Assembly: GCF_042186555.1 (NCBI RefSeq)
Contig: NC_133328.1
Location: 358,545,323-358,609,322 of the forward strand
Direction: 5' to 3'
Length of the DNA stretch: 64,000 nucleotides
Source: Aquarana catesbeiana
Lineage: Eukaryota; Chordata; Amphibia; Anura; Ranidae
Positions 43,930 to 54,010 of the stretch are shown here, piece after piece. Both the position numbers and the translations under genes were made by a program. How positions within the stretch are numbered: position 1 is the stretch's first letter; each line of letters opens with the position of its first letter. Below the pieces are notes generated by a model that did no database searches, was not told the DNA's origin, and was given only the letters and a program-made list of their open reading frames with translations.

Positions 43930-45179
43930 ATGTTGGAATAGACCACTGCACAATTCTGTTTTTCACCCATAATGCTAGCATATATACAAAATGCTTGCAA
44001 CCAATTGTTGAAATTATAAGGACTAGACCTTCGCCATTCATCCTCAAATTTTTCACCATCTCTTTTTTCAAGCCTATTGTCTTTCAAAGAGGGCAATAAT
44101 GAAAGAAAATCAACATAGTCTCCTTTCTATATCTTTTCTTTTATGGCAATATTTGAATGGAAACCTAACGGTGACAATTTACAAGAAAGAACTTCTTTCA
44201 TACACGATTCTGGTATTAGAGATCCCGCCGTAATAGAAGGATCGGCAGACAAAGCAGGGGCAGACAAAGCAATATTTTGTAATACAGGAGAATCTACAGC
44301 ATGCATATTATCTCTCCATACAGAGGCTAATCCAGCTTGAGCAGTAGAATTAGGTAATACAGAAGTAGGTAACAATTTTGACAATAATTTAGACATAGAC
44401 AAAGCAAAGTCTTGTAAATGTGAGGCATCAAAAGACTCACCTCTGGACACTTGTAAATTAGACTGCAGCATTAACAATGCCTTGTGGAACCGCATCAGTA
44501 GCCATGGAATTAGCATCTACAGTGTCTTGTTTATAGCTAGTTGTCATAGCGACAGCATCAACAGCAGGCACATCAACACATAATTCACCAGAAACTGAAG
44601 AGTTAATTCCCAATGTATGAACATCTGAGCAGTGAGCAATGTCATCATGTAATTTGTTATTTAAATTACGTTTCTTACAGCTTTTCTTGAGACCATCTTT
44701 TTAATTTCTATTCCATAATCCTGTGGCATCAAAGGGGATTCAAATCTTTGCAGCCTCTTACAGCTTCTTTTCTTCAAAGCTGTAGGCCATATTGCGCATG
44801 CGTCGTCTTCTTCGACCGGAGAGTAGCCGAGACAATCCCGAACAGCTCCGAACAAGGGATCCTGCGTCATGGGGTCAATAGGAGGTCCCCAGTGGGAAGA
44901 AGAGGCAGTCGCAACAGGAGGAAGATCCGGAAGAGCAAGAGGGGCGACATCCACCAGAGTGTCATGGTAGAAAGGAGAACGTGGAGAAGCTGAAGGACCT
45001 GGATGGGGAGCCCTGTAGGCCGAGGATGAAGGGGGAGGCATAGGCAAACAGGACCGAAGCCACAGTTCTCCGTCGTCAGATCCGGCCGGCTCCATCATCT
45101 GGCGCAGCAACGATTCCATGGTACAGCCGCAGATGTGCTTCTTTCTCTTAATCCTGCTGACTGCACTGTTATGACACAT
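43930..45179 (-). pseudogene. Gag-like remnant of an unassigned retroelement
   Basis: Reading leftwards, 45179-44661 encodes a basic start with Cys residues (ICGCTMESLLRQMM), then a Pro/Ser-rich stretch. The frame at 44516-44127 (ASHLQDFALSMSKLL and so on) runs into one stop after IAIKEKI and continues as KGDYVDFLSLLPSLKD, then FNNWLQAFCIYASIMGEKQ near 43990. The latter two blocks resemble the N-terminal ORF of some frog and fish retroelements as I remember them, but I cannot name the family. It ends where hAT-3 ends, so hAT-3 probably inserted into it. No reverse transcriptase is present nearby. Confidence 0.35.
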
Positions 45180-45196
45180 TTTTCTTACTTTTATAG

Positions 45197-45244
45197 GTCT
45201 TTACCTCTGCCAGGACCGTTACAGACATCCTAAGCCAGTCAAAG
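45197..45244 (+). other. Exon-like 48-bp segment with strong splice sites
   Basis: A pyrimidine-rich tract and TTTTATAG precede, and GTAAGT follows, a 48-base segment open in frame (VFTSARTVTDILSQSK). Both sites match the consensus well. Nothing recognisable as neighbouring exons was found, so it may be chance or a lone exon of a larger gene or retroelement transcript. Confidence 0.25.
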
Positions 45245-45249
45245 GTAAG

Positions 45250-45690
45250 TAAAATAACTGACAAACTGGTTTAAACAGTAATATTTTACTGTCTACCAGC
45301 AACCCATATGTGGTGGGTGGGGACATTTCTTGCCCCCCCACCACTTTTATTACCTTTCACACTGCAAACAAATGAGGCTCGCAGCAGGGGTCCGGTGCGT
45401 CCCTGTTTTCCATTTCAGGGATGAATCAGGGCTGAATTTTTGCCTGAATTCGATCCTGAAATGGAGCCAAAGATGCACAGGACTCCTGTGCAAGCCACTC
45501 CGCAGCAGCCTGGTCAGAGAGCCGGTCACAATCTCCTGTCATGCGAATTGGATGCGCGGAAACCGCATCCAATTCACACTAGTGTGAACCCAGCCTTAAT
45601 TACAAGGTCTTCAGATGTATAAACCCAATAAGGCTATTCCCCCACTGTATATCCTTAATAGAAAAAGGGATCATAAATACCTATAATAGT
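45250..45690. repeat. Short repeat remnant with TTCACACTAGTGTGAA palindrome
   Basis: The stretch at about 45355-45598 ends AATTCACACTAGTGTGAACCC, a perfect 16-bp palindrome that resembles the end of a common small repeat. The other end is not defined. No gene is seen in the remainder. Confidence 0.4.
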
Positions 45691-45753
45691 TAAAGCGGTA
45701 GTAAACCACATCCAAAAAAAAAAAGTGTCCTGGACAGTTTAAGTCATAATGTG
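45690..45753. repeat. Left part of an older repeat interrupted by the Harbinger
   Basis: GTTAAAGCGGTAGTAAACCA at about 45689 pairs loosely with CACTTTAAGGG at about 56650, and the text on both sides of the Harbinger (CATAATGTG; GTATGTTTGCATACTAGCAC) reads like one small element. So the Harbinger probably inserted into it. Confidence 0.35.
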
Positions 45754-45900
45754 TAATGCCCCGTACACACGGTCGGACTTTGTTCGGACATTCCGACAAC
45801 AAAATCCTAGGATTTTTTCCGACAGATGTTGGCTCAAACTTGTTTTGCGTACACACGGTCGCACAAAGTTGTCGGAATTTCCGATCGCCAACAATGCGGT
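45754..45900. repeat. Harbinger left terminus with TCCGA subterminal motifs
   Basis: Within 150 bases, GTCGGAC, TTCGGACATTCCGACAAC, TTTCCGACAG and GTCGGAATTTCCGATCG occur, and ACACACGGTCG twice. The same words fill the right end at 56090-56350. They are likely contact sites for the transposase or its Myb/MADF partners. Confidence 0.7.
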
Positions 45901-46693
45901 GACGTCAAGCGCGTACTACGAGACTAGTAAAGGCCAGTTCAGAACCAAGCGCGGCACCCTTTGGGCTCCTTTTGCTAATCTCGTGTTAGTAAAAGTTTGG
46001 TGAGAGAAGATTCGCGCTTTTTCAGACTCGTGGCTTTCAGATAGTTTTCTGCGGTTCAGTTTGTGCTTGTGGGTTTGTATCTGCTCCTACAGTGCGTGCA
46101 AGCAAGCTCCTCATGACTTTAAGTAGTCATTGTGTTCTTGTTCGTTCGTTACTGTTTTCCAGGTCGCTCTTCACAGGCTTTGTTGTTCTTCAGTGCGTTC
46201 TGTTACTTCGTTCTGAGCAGCCGACCGTTTTCTAGCCATGTTTGGTATACATACTCCTCGTAGAGTTTGTGCTGTGCGGGGGCTTGGTGTTGGGGTCCTG
46301 ACCTTGACACAAGTCCAGTCCATGAACAGGGTGGAGAGGAGTTCATGGACCAAGAATTGGTTGCTTCAGCGTGACCAGTTCTCTCATATACCTTTGCTCC
46401 GTGAGATCCGTGAGAATAATCCCGATGATTTCAGGAACTTTCTCAGGATGACGGACCCCGTATTTCACCGTCTGCTGGCTTCACTGACCCCCTATATCAG
46501 CAGGCTGTATACCTGCATGAGGCAAGCCATCACTCCAGAGCAGAGGCTCGTCGCTACCCTGCGGTACATGGCGACAGGGAGAAGCCTGCAGGACCTCAAG
46601 TTCTCGACAGGCATCTCCCCCCAGGCTCTGGGTATCATTATCCCAGAGACCTGTTCTGCCATCATCCAGGTCCTGCAGAAGGAGTATATGAAG

Positions 46694-47881
46694 GTAAGAT
46701 TTGTATCCTTTAATATCACATTTTATTGTATTGAATGATTGATAATATATTGTATTTCTTTCCTCATTCCCTAATTACCATGATTGTAATACCCTGTTTC
46801 CCCGAAAATAAGACCTAGCGTGATTGCCGGTGATGGCTGCAATATAAGCCCTACCCCCCAAATAAGCCCTAGTTAAAGTCCTTGTAGGTCTTATTTTCAG
46901 GGTAGGGCTTAGTTTCAGGGAAACAGGGTAGGGCTTATTTGGGGGGTAGGGCTTATATTGCAGCCATCACCGACCATCACGCTAGGTCTTATTTTCAGGG
47001 AAACAGGGTATGCTGTGAATGTCCCCTTTGTCCTCATGCAAGCAGGATTTTTATGTAATTTTTTTTTTTAGTCCTTCATACAGATTGGCCTTCAATAACC
47101 TCCCCAGCATGCTCTCCTGCCCTATATTCACCTCATGTAGTCACTTAACAATGCATTTTGTCAGCTCCATAGTAGTGCTTTACCCCAAACACCCCCTAAA
47201 ATGTTTTTAAATGTGATTTGTGCTTTAAATTCAGGCAGAGTGCCAGAGGCTTTTTTTTTGTGATGTCCCCAAATCATTTTTAGTAACCCTCCCTCCCCCC
47301 AACTGCTAAGTCAGCTGATCCCAATTACCTATCTATCCTCAATCATTTATCTGCTGACTTTGCCAAACCCATACACACTATACCCACCTCTTTTGTGGTC
47401 AGATGTATGGATGAATTCCCCAAAGCATGTAGTGCAAGGGCCTGCCTGAATACTTTCAAATGGTACTGTTTAAACTTTTTATATCCTATTATTATCTTGA
47501 CAGGTAATAGCAGAATGTCCAAATGTCCTCAAATGTGTACAGTGTGTATTTATATCTTTGTATTATGACACTTCTTACCTGTCCAGTGCGCTGGCAATAG
47601 TGTAACTAAGGAGGGGCTGTTCCAAGTAATACCCATTATTTAGGCATTCATCTCTCAATGAAGTGGAGAGGGTTACCTATCCAAGATTTCCCCACCCCCC
47701 ATAATGTTAGAAATGGCCCATGAGAGGGGGAGGGGCAATATGATAGGTGTACCTTATACTTTGGTGTTGTTAAATTCCCCTTAATAAATGCTATCTGGAG
47801 GATGGCCAAGAATGTTTGTGTCTAATCTGCTTACCATGTTTATGTGCAAAAATATGAATTTATTTTTGTTTTCCTCAACAG
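46694..47881 (+). other. Intron of the Harbinger transposase gene
   Basis: GTAAGA donor, TTTTTGTTTTCCTCAACAG acceptor. It contains a MITE (46792-47008); the remaining 870 bases are non-coding. Confidence 0.8.
46792..47008. mobile_element. 217-bp MITE in the transposase intron, TA duplication
   Basis: Ends CCCTGTTTCCCCGAAAATAA and TTATTTTCAGGGAAACAGGG are inverted repeats of about 28 bases with one indel-type difference. TA flanks both sides (46790-46791 and 47009-47010). Inner copies of TAGGTCTTATTTTCAGGG and GGGCTTATATTGCAGCCATC make it a nested hairpin. TA duplication suggests Tc1/mariner-type mobilisation. Confidence 0.8.
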
Positions 47882-48780
47882 TTTCCTTCCACGCCACAGG
47901 AATGGCAGACTGTGGCCTCCCACTTTGCCGAGCGGTGGGACTTTCCTAACTGCGGAGGGGCAATTGATGGGAAACACGTCCACATCGTCCCACCACCCAA
48001 CTCGGGGTCGTACTATTTCAACTATAAGGGGTTCAATAGTATTGTGATGTTGGCGGTGGTGTCGGCTAATTACGACTTCTTGTATGTGGACGTGGGGAAG
48101 AATGGCCGGATGTCCGATGGTGGAGTCATTGCCCCGGACAGAGTTCTACAGACGACTCCAGAATGGCAGCTTGGACTTGCCACCTCCAGAGGACAAAGTG
48201 GAAGGACTCCCATTCGTGTTCGTTGCTGATGAAGCCTTTGCGCTGGGGGACCATCTTATGCGGCCATTCCCTATGAGGACCCTCACCCTGGAACAGAGGG
48301 TTTTTAATTACCGGCTGGCCAGAGCCAGAAGAGTGGTGGAGAACACATTTGGAATCCTGGCCAGCCGGTTCCGCCTATTTCTGACACCCATCCATATGGC
48401 GGAGTATAAACTTAATCATATAATCCTGGCGTGCTGTATTCTCCATAACTTTTTACGCAAACATTCCACCAACTATGCTGGCTCAGTTGGGCCTGAGGCC
48501 GGAATGATCCATGAAACAACACTGACGGCACTTGAAAGTGGCCGTCCTGGCTTGCCCTCCCTGAGTGCCCGTGATGTCCGGTTACGATACCTGGAGTTCT
48601 TTGCTTGTAGGGGGGCCATCAATATGCCAGCAAATTTGTGAAGCCTTTATCAAATAAAAAAGCAAAAAAAAGACAATCTTTGTGGACATTTACTGCTTGT
48701 GTTTGTTTTAGCTGACCGTGACAGAAATGTGTTGAGTCCAGAAAATGGCGTGATTGTGTAACCTTATACAAAGCACTATT

Positions 48781-48877
48781 GGGTGTTATTTACTAAAGGC
48801 AAAGACACTTTGCATTACAAGTGCAGTGAAACTGCACTTGTAGTGCAAAGTGTCTTTGCCTTTAGTAAATAACCCCC
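48781..48877. mobile_element. 97-bp hairpin MITE between convergent Harbinger genes
   Basis: TTATTTACTAAAGGCAAAGA with CACTTTGCATTACAAGTGCA is followed by the near-perfect complement ending TTTAGTAAATAACCCCC. Only a few bases form the loop near 48829. No ORF; flanks give no clear duplication. Confidence 0.75.
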
Positions 48878-49513
48878 ATTGTTCACAGAAAACAGCAATG
48901 ACATCACCAACAAAGTGTTTTAGCGTTGACACAATAATCCACACATTCTTGCTTAACAATCTCTTTAATACCTGCACAATCACATGTGCATTTAGAAAAG
49001 TTTTTTCAAACAAAACAACATGTTTGTGGTATAACAATGTTTGGGGTAGCATTATCAGACAGATAAATGTCCATTTAAGCTAAAACAGGCATGTGTAAAA
49101 CCAAAAAGAAAGCCACAAATCTTGAACTTACAAAGTTCACATTTGGTAGAACTTGAAGGCAATATCAGACATGAGCATTTAGGAACTGTGTTTGATATTA
49201 CGTTCAGATGGGGTGAAGTCACCCCAGGAAAAGCCAAATTTGGAAGATGCACACAAATTTCCCAATGTCAACATGTGGTAGCTGCCATCACGGGGGATCA
49301 AGGGAAGTGTTTTGGGGGAGCAACCCCTTCCTCTCAGCTACTTTATTATTGAGGAAGGGGTTGTACCCCCAAAACGCGTCCATTGAGCTCCCGTGATGGC
49401 AGATAGCACATGTTGGCACACTGTGTGCATCCTCCAAATTAGGCTTTTCGACAAATCTTTCAAACATTTTGAACATTGGAGCACACAAAAAAACAAAGGG
49501 ATTGGGAGGGGTT
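48878..49513. other. Convergent 3' region of transposase and Myb-like genes
   Basis: Non-coding. It holds an imperfect inverted repeat at about 49236-49445: GTGTTTTGGGGGAGCAACCC and GGTTGTACCCCCAAAACGCG, and CTGCCATCACGGG with its complement further out. It may be another small foldback or a terminator-like structure for the two converging transcripts. Confidence 0.5.
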
Positions 49514-50746
49514 TTAAACTCGCCCCAAAACATCAATGATGTTTTTATTTTTTTGAATAACATCATTGATGTTTTTATTGAGGTTTTCCAATTCTAAATT
49601 ACACCCCATGATTAGGGATGAGCCGAACACCCCCCTGTTCGGTTCGCACCAGAACATGCGAACAGGAAAAAAGTTCGCTCGAACACGCGAACACCGTTAA
49701 AGTCTATGGGACACGAACATGAATAATCAAAAGTGCTAATTTTAAAGGCTTATATGCAAGTTATTGTCATAAAAAGTGTTTGGGGACCCGGGTCCTGCCC
49801 CAGGGGACATGGATCAATGCAAAAAAAAGTTTTAAAAACGGCCGTTTTTTCAGGAGCAGTGATTTTAATAATGCTTAAAGTCAAACAATAAAAGTGTAAT
49901 ATCCCTTTAAATTTCGTACCTGGGGGGTGTCTATAGTATGCCTGTAAAGGGGCGCATGTTTCCTGTTATTAGAACAGTCTGACAGCAAAATGACATTTGG
50001 AAGGAAAAAACACATTTAAAACTACCCGCGGCTATTGCATTGCCGACAATACACATAGAAGTTCATTGATAAAAACGGCATGGGAATTCCCCCCCAGGGA
50101 AACCCCGAACCAAAATTAAAAAAAAAAAAATGACGTGGGGGGGTCCCCCTAAATTCCATACCAGGCCCTTCAGGTCTGGTATGGATATTAAGGGGAACCC
50201 CGGCCAAAATTAAAAAAAAAAAATGACGTGGGGTTCCCCCTAAATTCCATACCAGACCCTTCAGGTCTGGTATGGATTTTAAGGGGAACCCCGCGCCAAA
50301 AAAATAAAAAAAAACGGCGTGGGGTCCCCCCAAAAATCCATACCAGACCCTTATCCGAGCACGCAACCTGGCAGGCCGCAGGAAAAGAGGGGGGGACGAG
50401 AGTGTGGCCCCCCCCCCCTCCTGAACCGTACCAGGCCACATGCCCTCAACATTGGGAGGGTGCTTTGGGGTAGCCCCCCAAAACACCTTGTCCCCATGTT
50501 GATGAGGACAAGGGCCTCATCCCCACAACCGTGGCCGGTGGTTGTGGGGGTCTGCGGGCGGGGGGCTTATCGGAATCTGGAAGCCCCCTTTAACAAGGGG
50601 ACCCCCAGATCCCGGCCCCCCCCCTGTGTGAAATGGTAAGGGGGTACTTACCCCTACCATTTCACTAAAAAACTGTCAAAATAGTTAAAAATGACAAGAG
50701 ACAGTTTTTGACAATTCCTTTATTTAAATGCTTCTTCTATCTTCCT

Positions 50747-50965
50747 TCATCTTCTTCTTCTTCTGGTTCTTCTGACTCTTCTGGTTCTTCCTCCGGCGTT
50801 CTCGTCCAGCATCTTCTCCGCGGCGTCTTCTATCTTCTTCTCCTCGGGCCGCTCCGCACCCATGGCATGAGGGGAGGCTCCCGCTCTTCTCTTCATCTTC
50901 TTCTTCATCCTCTTCTCTTCTTCATCTTCATCTTCTCTTCTTTTCTTCTGCGGGCCGCTCCGCAT
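50747..50965 (-). CDS. Charged short ORF, left foldback arm
   Basis: From ATG at 50965 about 72 codons encode a peptide dominated by Lys, Arg and Glu (KKRREDEDEEEKRMKKK, AERPEEKKIEDAAEKML), with an Arg-rich tail. It is the mirror copy of the ORF at 51245-51466 with a 3-residue-scale indel in the acidic part, so in-frame length changes have been tolerated. AATAAA (complement at 50719-50724) lies just below the stop. No family is recognised; a nuclear-localised basic/acidic peptide or a by-product of GA-rich sequence are both possible. Confidence 0.3.
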   Translation of the reverse strand: MRSGPQKKRREDEDEEEKRMKKKMKRRAGASPHAMGAERPEEKKIEDAAEKMLDENAGGRTRRVRRTRRRRR

Positions 50966-51019
50966 CCATGCATGGAGGGAGGCTCCCGCTGTGTGACGGC
51001 GTCTCCTCGTCTGACGGTT

Positions 51020-51190
51020 CTTAAATAACGGGGGGCGGGGCCACCCGGTGACCCCGCCCCCCTCTGACGCACGGTGACTTGACGGGACTTCCCTGTGACG
51101 TCACGGGGAATGCCACAGGGAAGTCCCGTCATGTCCCGTGCGTCAGAGGGGGGCGGGGTCACCGGGTGGCCCCGCCCCCCGTTATTTAAG
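51020..51190. promoter_or_regulatory. Palindromic bidirectional promoter of the foldback
   Basis: The palindromic CRE TGACGTCA (51096-51103) is on the axis. Going out on each side are GGGACTTCCC-like blocks (51084-51093 and 51117-51126, near NF-kB type), GGGGCGGGG GC boxes (about 51040 and 51150) and a TATA-like TTATTTAAG (51181-51190; complement 51020-51029). Positions sum to the same axis, so both directions are equivalent. Confidence 0.55.
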
Positions 51191-51244
51191 AACCGTCAGA
51201 CGAGGAGACGCCGTCACACAGCGGGAGCCTCCCTCCATGCATGG

Positions 51245-51466
51245 ATGCGGAGCGGCCCGCAGAAGAAAAGAAGAGAAGATGAAGATGAAGAAGATGAAGA
51301 AGAGAAGAGGATGAAGAAGAAGATGAAGAGAAGAGCGGGAGCCTCCCCTCATGCCATGGGTGCGGAGCGGCCCGAGGAGAAGAAGATAGAAGACGCCGCG
51401 GAGAAGATGCTGGACGAGAACGCCGGAGGAAGAACCAGAAGAGCCAGAAGAACCAGAAGAAGATGA
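51245..51466 (+). CDS. Charged short ORF, right foldback arm
   Basis: ATG at 51245 lies about 55 bases below the TATA-like box at 51181 and opens 73 codons: MRSGPQKKRREDEDEEDEEE, then KRMKKKMKRR, AERPEEKKIEDAAEKMLDE and an Arg-rich end. AATAAA is at 51489-51494, followed by a T/G-rich stretch, as in a normal polyadenylation site. An out-of-frame ATG at 51241 precedes it by four bases. Expression is not shown; codon content follows the GA bias. Confidence 0.3.
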   Translation: MRSGPQKKRREDEDEEDEEEKRMKKKMKRRAGASPHAMGAERPEEKKIEDAAEKMLDENAGGRTRRARRTRRR

Positions 51467-53831
51467 AGGAAGATAGAAGAAGCATTTAAATAAAGGAATT
51501 GTCAAAAACTGTCTCTTGTCATTTTTAACTATTTTGACAGTTTTTTAGTGAAATGGTAGGGGTAAGTACCCCCTTACCATTTCACACAGGGGGGGGGCCG
51601 GGATCTGGGGGTCCCCTTGTTAAAGGGGGCTTCCAGATTCCGATAAGCCCCCCGCCCGCAGACCCCCACAACCACCGGCCACGGTTGTGGGGATGAGGCC
51701 CTTGTCCTCATCAACATGGGGACAAGGTGTTTTGGGGGGCTACCCCAAAGCACCCTCCCAATGTTGAGGGCATGTGGCCTGGTACGGTTCAGGAGGGGGG
51801 GGCTCTCTCGTCCCCCCCTCTTTTCCTGCGGCCTGCCAGGTTGCGTGCTCGGATAAGGGTCTGGTATGGATTTTTGGGGGAACCCCACGCCGTTTTTTTT
51901 TTTTTTTTTGGTGCGGGGTTCCCCTTAAAATCCATACCAGACCTGAAGGGTCTGATATGGAATTTAGGGGGAACCCCACGTCATTTTTTTTTTTTAATTT
52001 TGGCCGGGGTTCCCCTTAATATCCATACCAGACCTGAAGGGCCTGGTATGGAATTTAGGGGGACCCCCCCACGTCATTTTTTTTTTTTTTAATTTTGGTT
52101 CGGGGTTTCCCTGGGGGGAATTCCCATGCCGTTTTTATCAATGAACTTCTATGTGTATTGTCGGCAATGCAATAGCCGCGGGTAGTTTTAAATGTGTTTT
52201 TTCCTTCCAAATGTCATTTTGCTGTCAGACTGTTCTAAACACGGGAAACATGCGCCCCTTTACAGGCATACTATAGACACCCCCCAGGTACGAAATTTAA
52301 AGGGATATTACACTTTTATTGTTTGACTTTAAGCATTATTAAAATCACTGCTCCTGAAAAAACGTCCGTTTTTAAAACTTTTTTTTGCATTGATCCATGT
52401 CCCCTGGGGCAGGACCCGGGTCCCCAAACACTTTTTATGACAATAACTTGCATATAAGCCTTTAAAATTAGCACTTTTGATTTCTCCCATAGACTTTTAA
52501 AGGGTGTTCCGCGGCATTCGAATTTGCCGCGAACACCCCAAATTGTTCGGTGTTCGGCGAACTTGCGAACAGCTAATGTTCGAGTCGAACATGAGTTCGA
52601 CTCGAACTCGAAGCTCATCCCTACCCATGATCTCCCCGATCAGGATCTGGGCACTTTCTGATGTGAAAGGATCTGGATCCACAACATCACGATCACCTAA
52701 AAAGAGAGAAACCCAAAAAAAAAGGTATCAAAAATATGCCGGCATCCATCTCTTACCTGAGCCTGTGGTCGCAGACACTCACCTGTTGTGGTGACTAGTT
52801 CCACCATGTCTTCTTCCTCCTGCTCTTCTTGGGTTGGTGGGATTTCACCTTCTTCCAGGGGTGGGGGTCTGTGTTCTCCTCGGATGGGGGGTGTCCTCCG
52901 AGTCTTTTCTCCCCTATGTAAAACAAAAATGCTATACTTAGCATACAGATATTTGATGGCAGAACTATAAAAAGGAAACATTGCTTGGAAGTGGGTTACA
53001 ATTGTCTATTTTGGCAGAGTTCCAAAATGTAGCATTTTCAGTGTCCTTTGTCAAGCTTCAATACTTTACCTGTTTGGTACAAGCTTCACAGATGTAGCCC
53101 CCCCTATAGTATACACTGGAGCACCTGTGTGGCCCCCTAATAAAAATGGTGTTCTTGTGTCCCACACTAGTGCTCCAGTGTCCAGATGTGAAAACAGCTG
53201 CTGAGTGTCCTCTCCTTACACAGAATGTAGTTTGCATTTAATTCTAGTAACAAAGCCATCTACCCAACCAAAATAGTTTCTGACAAGTAGGGCGTAAAAA
53301 TTGTGGCCAAATGCATATGGCCTAAACAATGGTGTTTTATAGGCTGAAAGAAAAATGTTTGATACGAACGAATAATGTACCCATGAACATGAAATTTGCC
53401 ATGTAAAAATGTAGACTTGTAAGAAAAGCACATGGAGCAGCACGAACGTAAGAAACATAAAGAATAGGAACACAGGACAACTACTTACTTTTTTGCAGCA
53501 CTCTCCGGATCTTTCTGTACTGCTCATGTTCTCGTAATTTGAGGTCCGACCACCGCTTCCTGAGCTGATCTTTCGATCGTCGTACCCTGAAATGCCAGTG
53601 CAGACTCTTGACCACTTTCGCCACGATCTTGGCCTTTCTGACATTGGGGTTGGGGTAAGGTCCATACTTCCCCTCATAGTCGGCCCTCTTCAGGATTTCC
53701 ACCATCTCCAACATCTCCCCAAAGGACATATTTGATGCCTTAAATCTTCTTCTGGATCGGGACGTTTCAGGCTCCGGGCTTTCCTCCTCCTCGTTGCTAT
53801 AATTAGCACGCACCTGCTGTGTCTCCGCCAT

Positions 53832-54010
53832 GTGCTCTTCCCCCACTGCGCTGAACAAAAAGGGGCGGGGAATAGACTAGAAAGAATGTCAGGGGCGGGT
53901 GGAGTTACACGAATGCGCAGTGTGTATAAAGCGTAACACGCGTGCGTATTACGTACGATCTGTGAGCGGAGGAAGGAGCATCGAAAGCGCCGATCGTGAT
54001 AATGAAGGTA
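53832..54010. promoter_or_regulatory. Divergent promoter of Myb-like and MADF genes
   Basis: The two genes start about 290 bases apart on opposite strands. Between them are two GC boxes (GGGGCGGGG near 53863; GGGGCGGGT near 53892), a TATA-like GTATAAAGCG near 53922 and CACGCGTGCG. The rightward transcript would use the GTAAGA donor at about 54008 and the TCTTGCAG acceptor at 54116, giving a short non-coding first exon. Confidence 0.55.

Larger units (their letters stand above)
46238..48641 (+). pseudogene. HARBI1-like PIF/Harbinger transposase, two exons, one frameshift
   Basis: The enzyme would cut the element ends by a DDE reaction. Exon 1 (46238-46693) starts at ATG 46238 and encodes an N-terminal region and a helix-turn-helix (ITPEQRLVATLRYMATGRS). 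The donor AAG/GTAAGA at 46694 and acceptor CTCAACAG/TTT at 47881 give an in-phase join. Exon 2 (47882-48641) has the first Asp in GGAIDGKHVHIV, the second in FLYVDVGKNGR, FVADEAFAL, and the Glu in VVENTFGILASRF, followed by ILACCILHNFLRKH. One extra C in a run near 48132-48136 shifts the frame between SDGGVIA and TEFYRRLQ; otherwise it is intact. AATAAA follows at about 48651. Length, about 405 residues, is a little above HARBI1. Confidence 0.92.
49613..52623. mobile_element. Complete 3.0-kb hAT foldback element with palindromic mini-genes
   Basis: Identical 8-bp duplications CCCATGAT stand at 49605-49612 and 52624-52631. Ends TAGGGATGAGC and GCTCATCCCTA are inverted. The outer 80-120 bases of the two sides differ: the left matches the hAT-1 left end, the right matches the hAT-1 right end. 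From about 49690 inward to the axis near 51105 the arms are almost perfect inverted copies of about 1.4 kb each. The few differences include small indels at 50280-50410 and in the GA-rich part. Each arm holds a promoter half, a short charged ORF and AATAAA. There is no transposase gene. Confidence 0.95.
49514..53831 (-). pseudogene. Harbinger Myb/SANT-like DNA-binding protein gene, last exon broken by foldback
   Basis: This protein type helps Harbinger transposase enter the nucleus and find the element ends. Exon 1 runs from ATG 53831 to a GTAAGT donor at 53488: an acidic start (NEEEESPEPE), basic SRSRRRFKASN, then a Myb/SANT-like trihelix domain (MSFGEMLEMVEILKRADY, KIVAKVVKSLHWHF, KDQLRKRWSDLKLREHEQYR). 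A second exon at about 52913-52783 is acidic (PPPLEEGEIPPTQEEQ) and ends at a GTGAGT donor. A third starts at 52696 after TTTTTAG (DVVDPDPFTSESAQILIGEI). The hAT foldback 49613-52623 inserts here; coding resumes at 49612 and ends NKNINDVIQKNKN...LGRV at the stop at 49514. The phase of the exon 1-2 join is uncertain. Confidence 0.8.

Noticed and set aside
44748..44993. Basic 81-codon plus-strand ORF
   Set aside because: Antisense to the gag-like reading at 45179-44661, which has better protein character.
49236..49445. Inverted repeat as an intrinsic terminator
   Set aside because: Vertebrate polymerase II genes do not use hairpin-T terminators; it is more likely a small foldback element or chance.
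50022..52092. Many ORFs of 70-150 codons in the foldback arms outside the charged ORF
   Set aside because: They cover mirror-image repeat sequence in all frames and are not kept in other copies.
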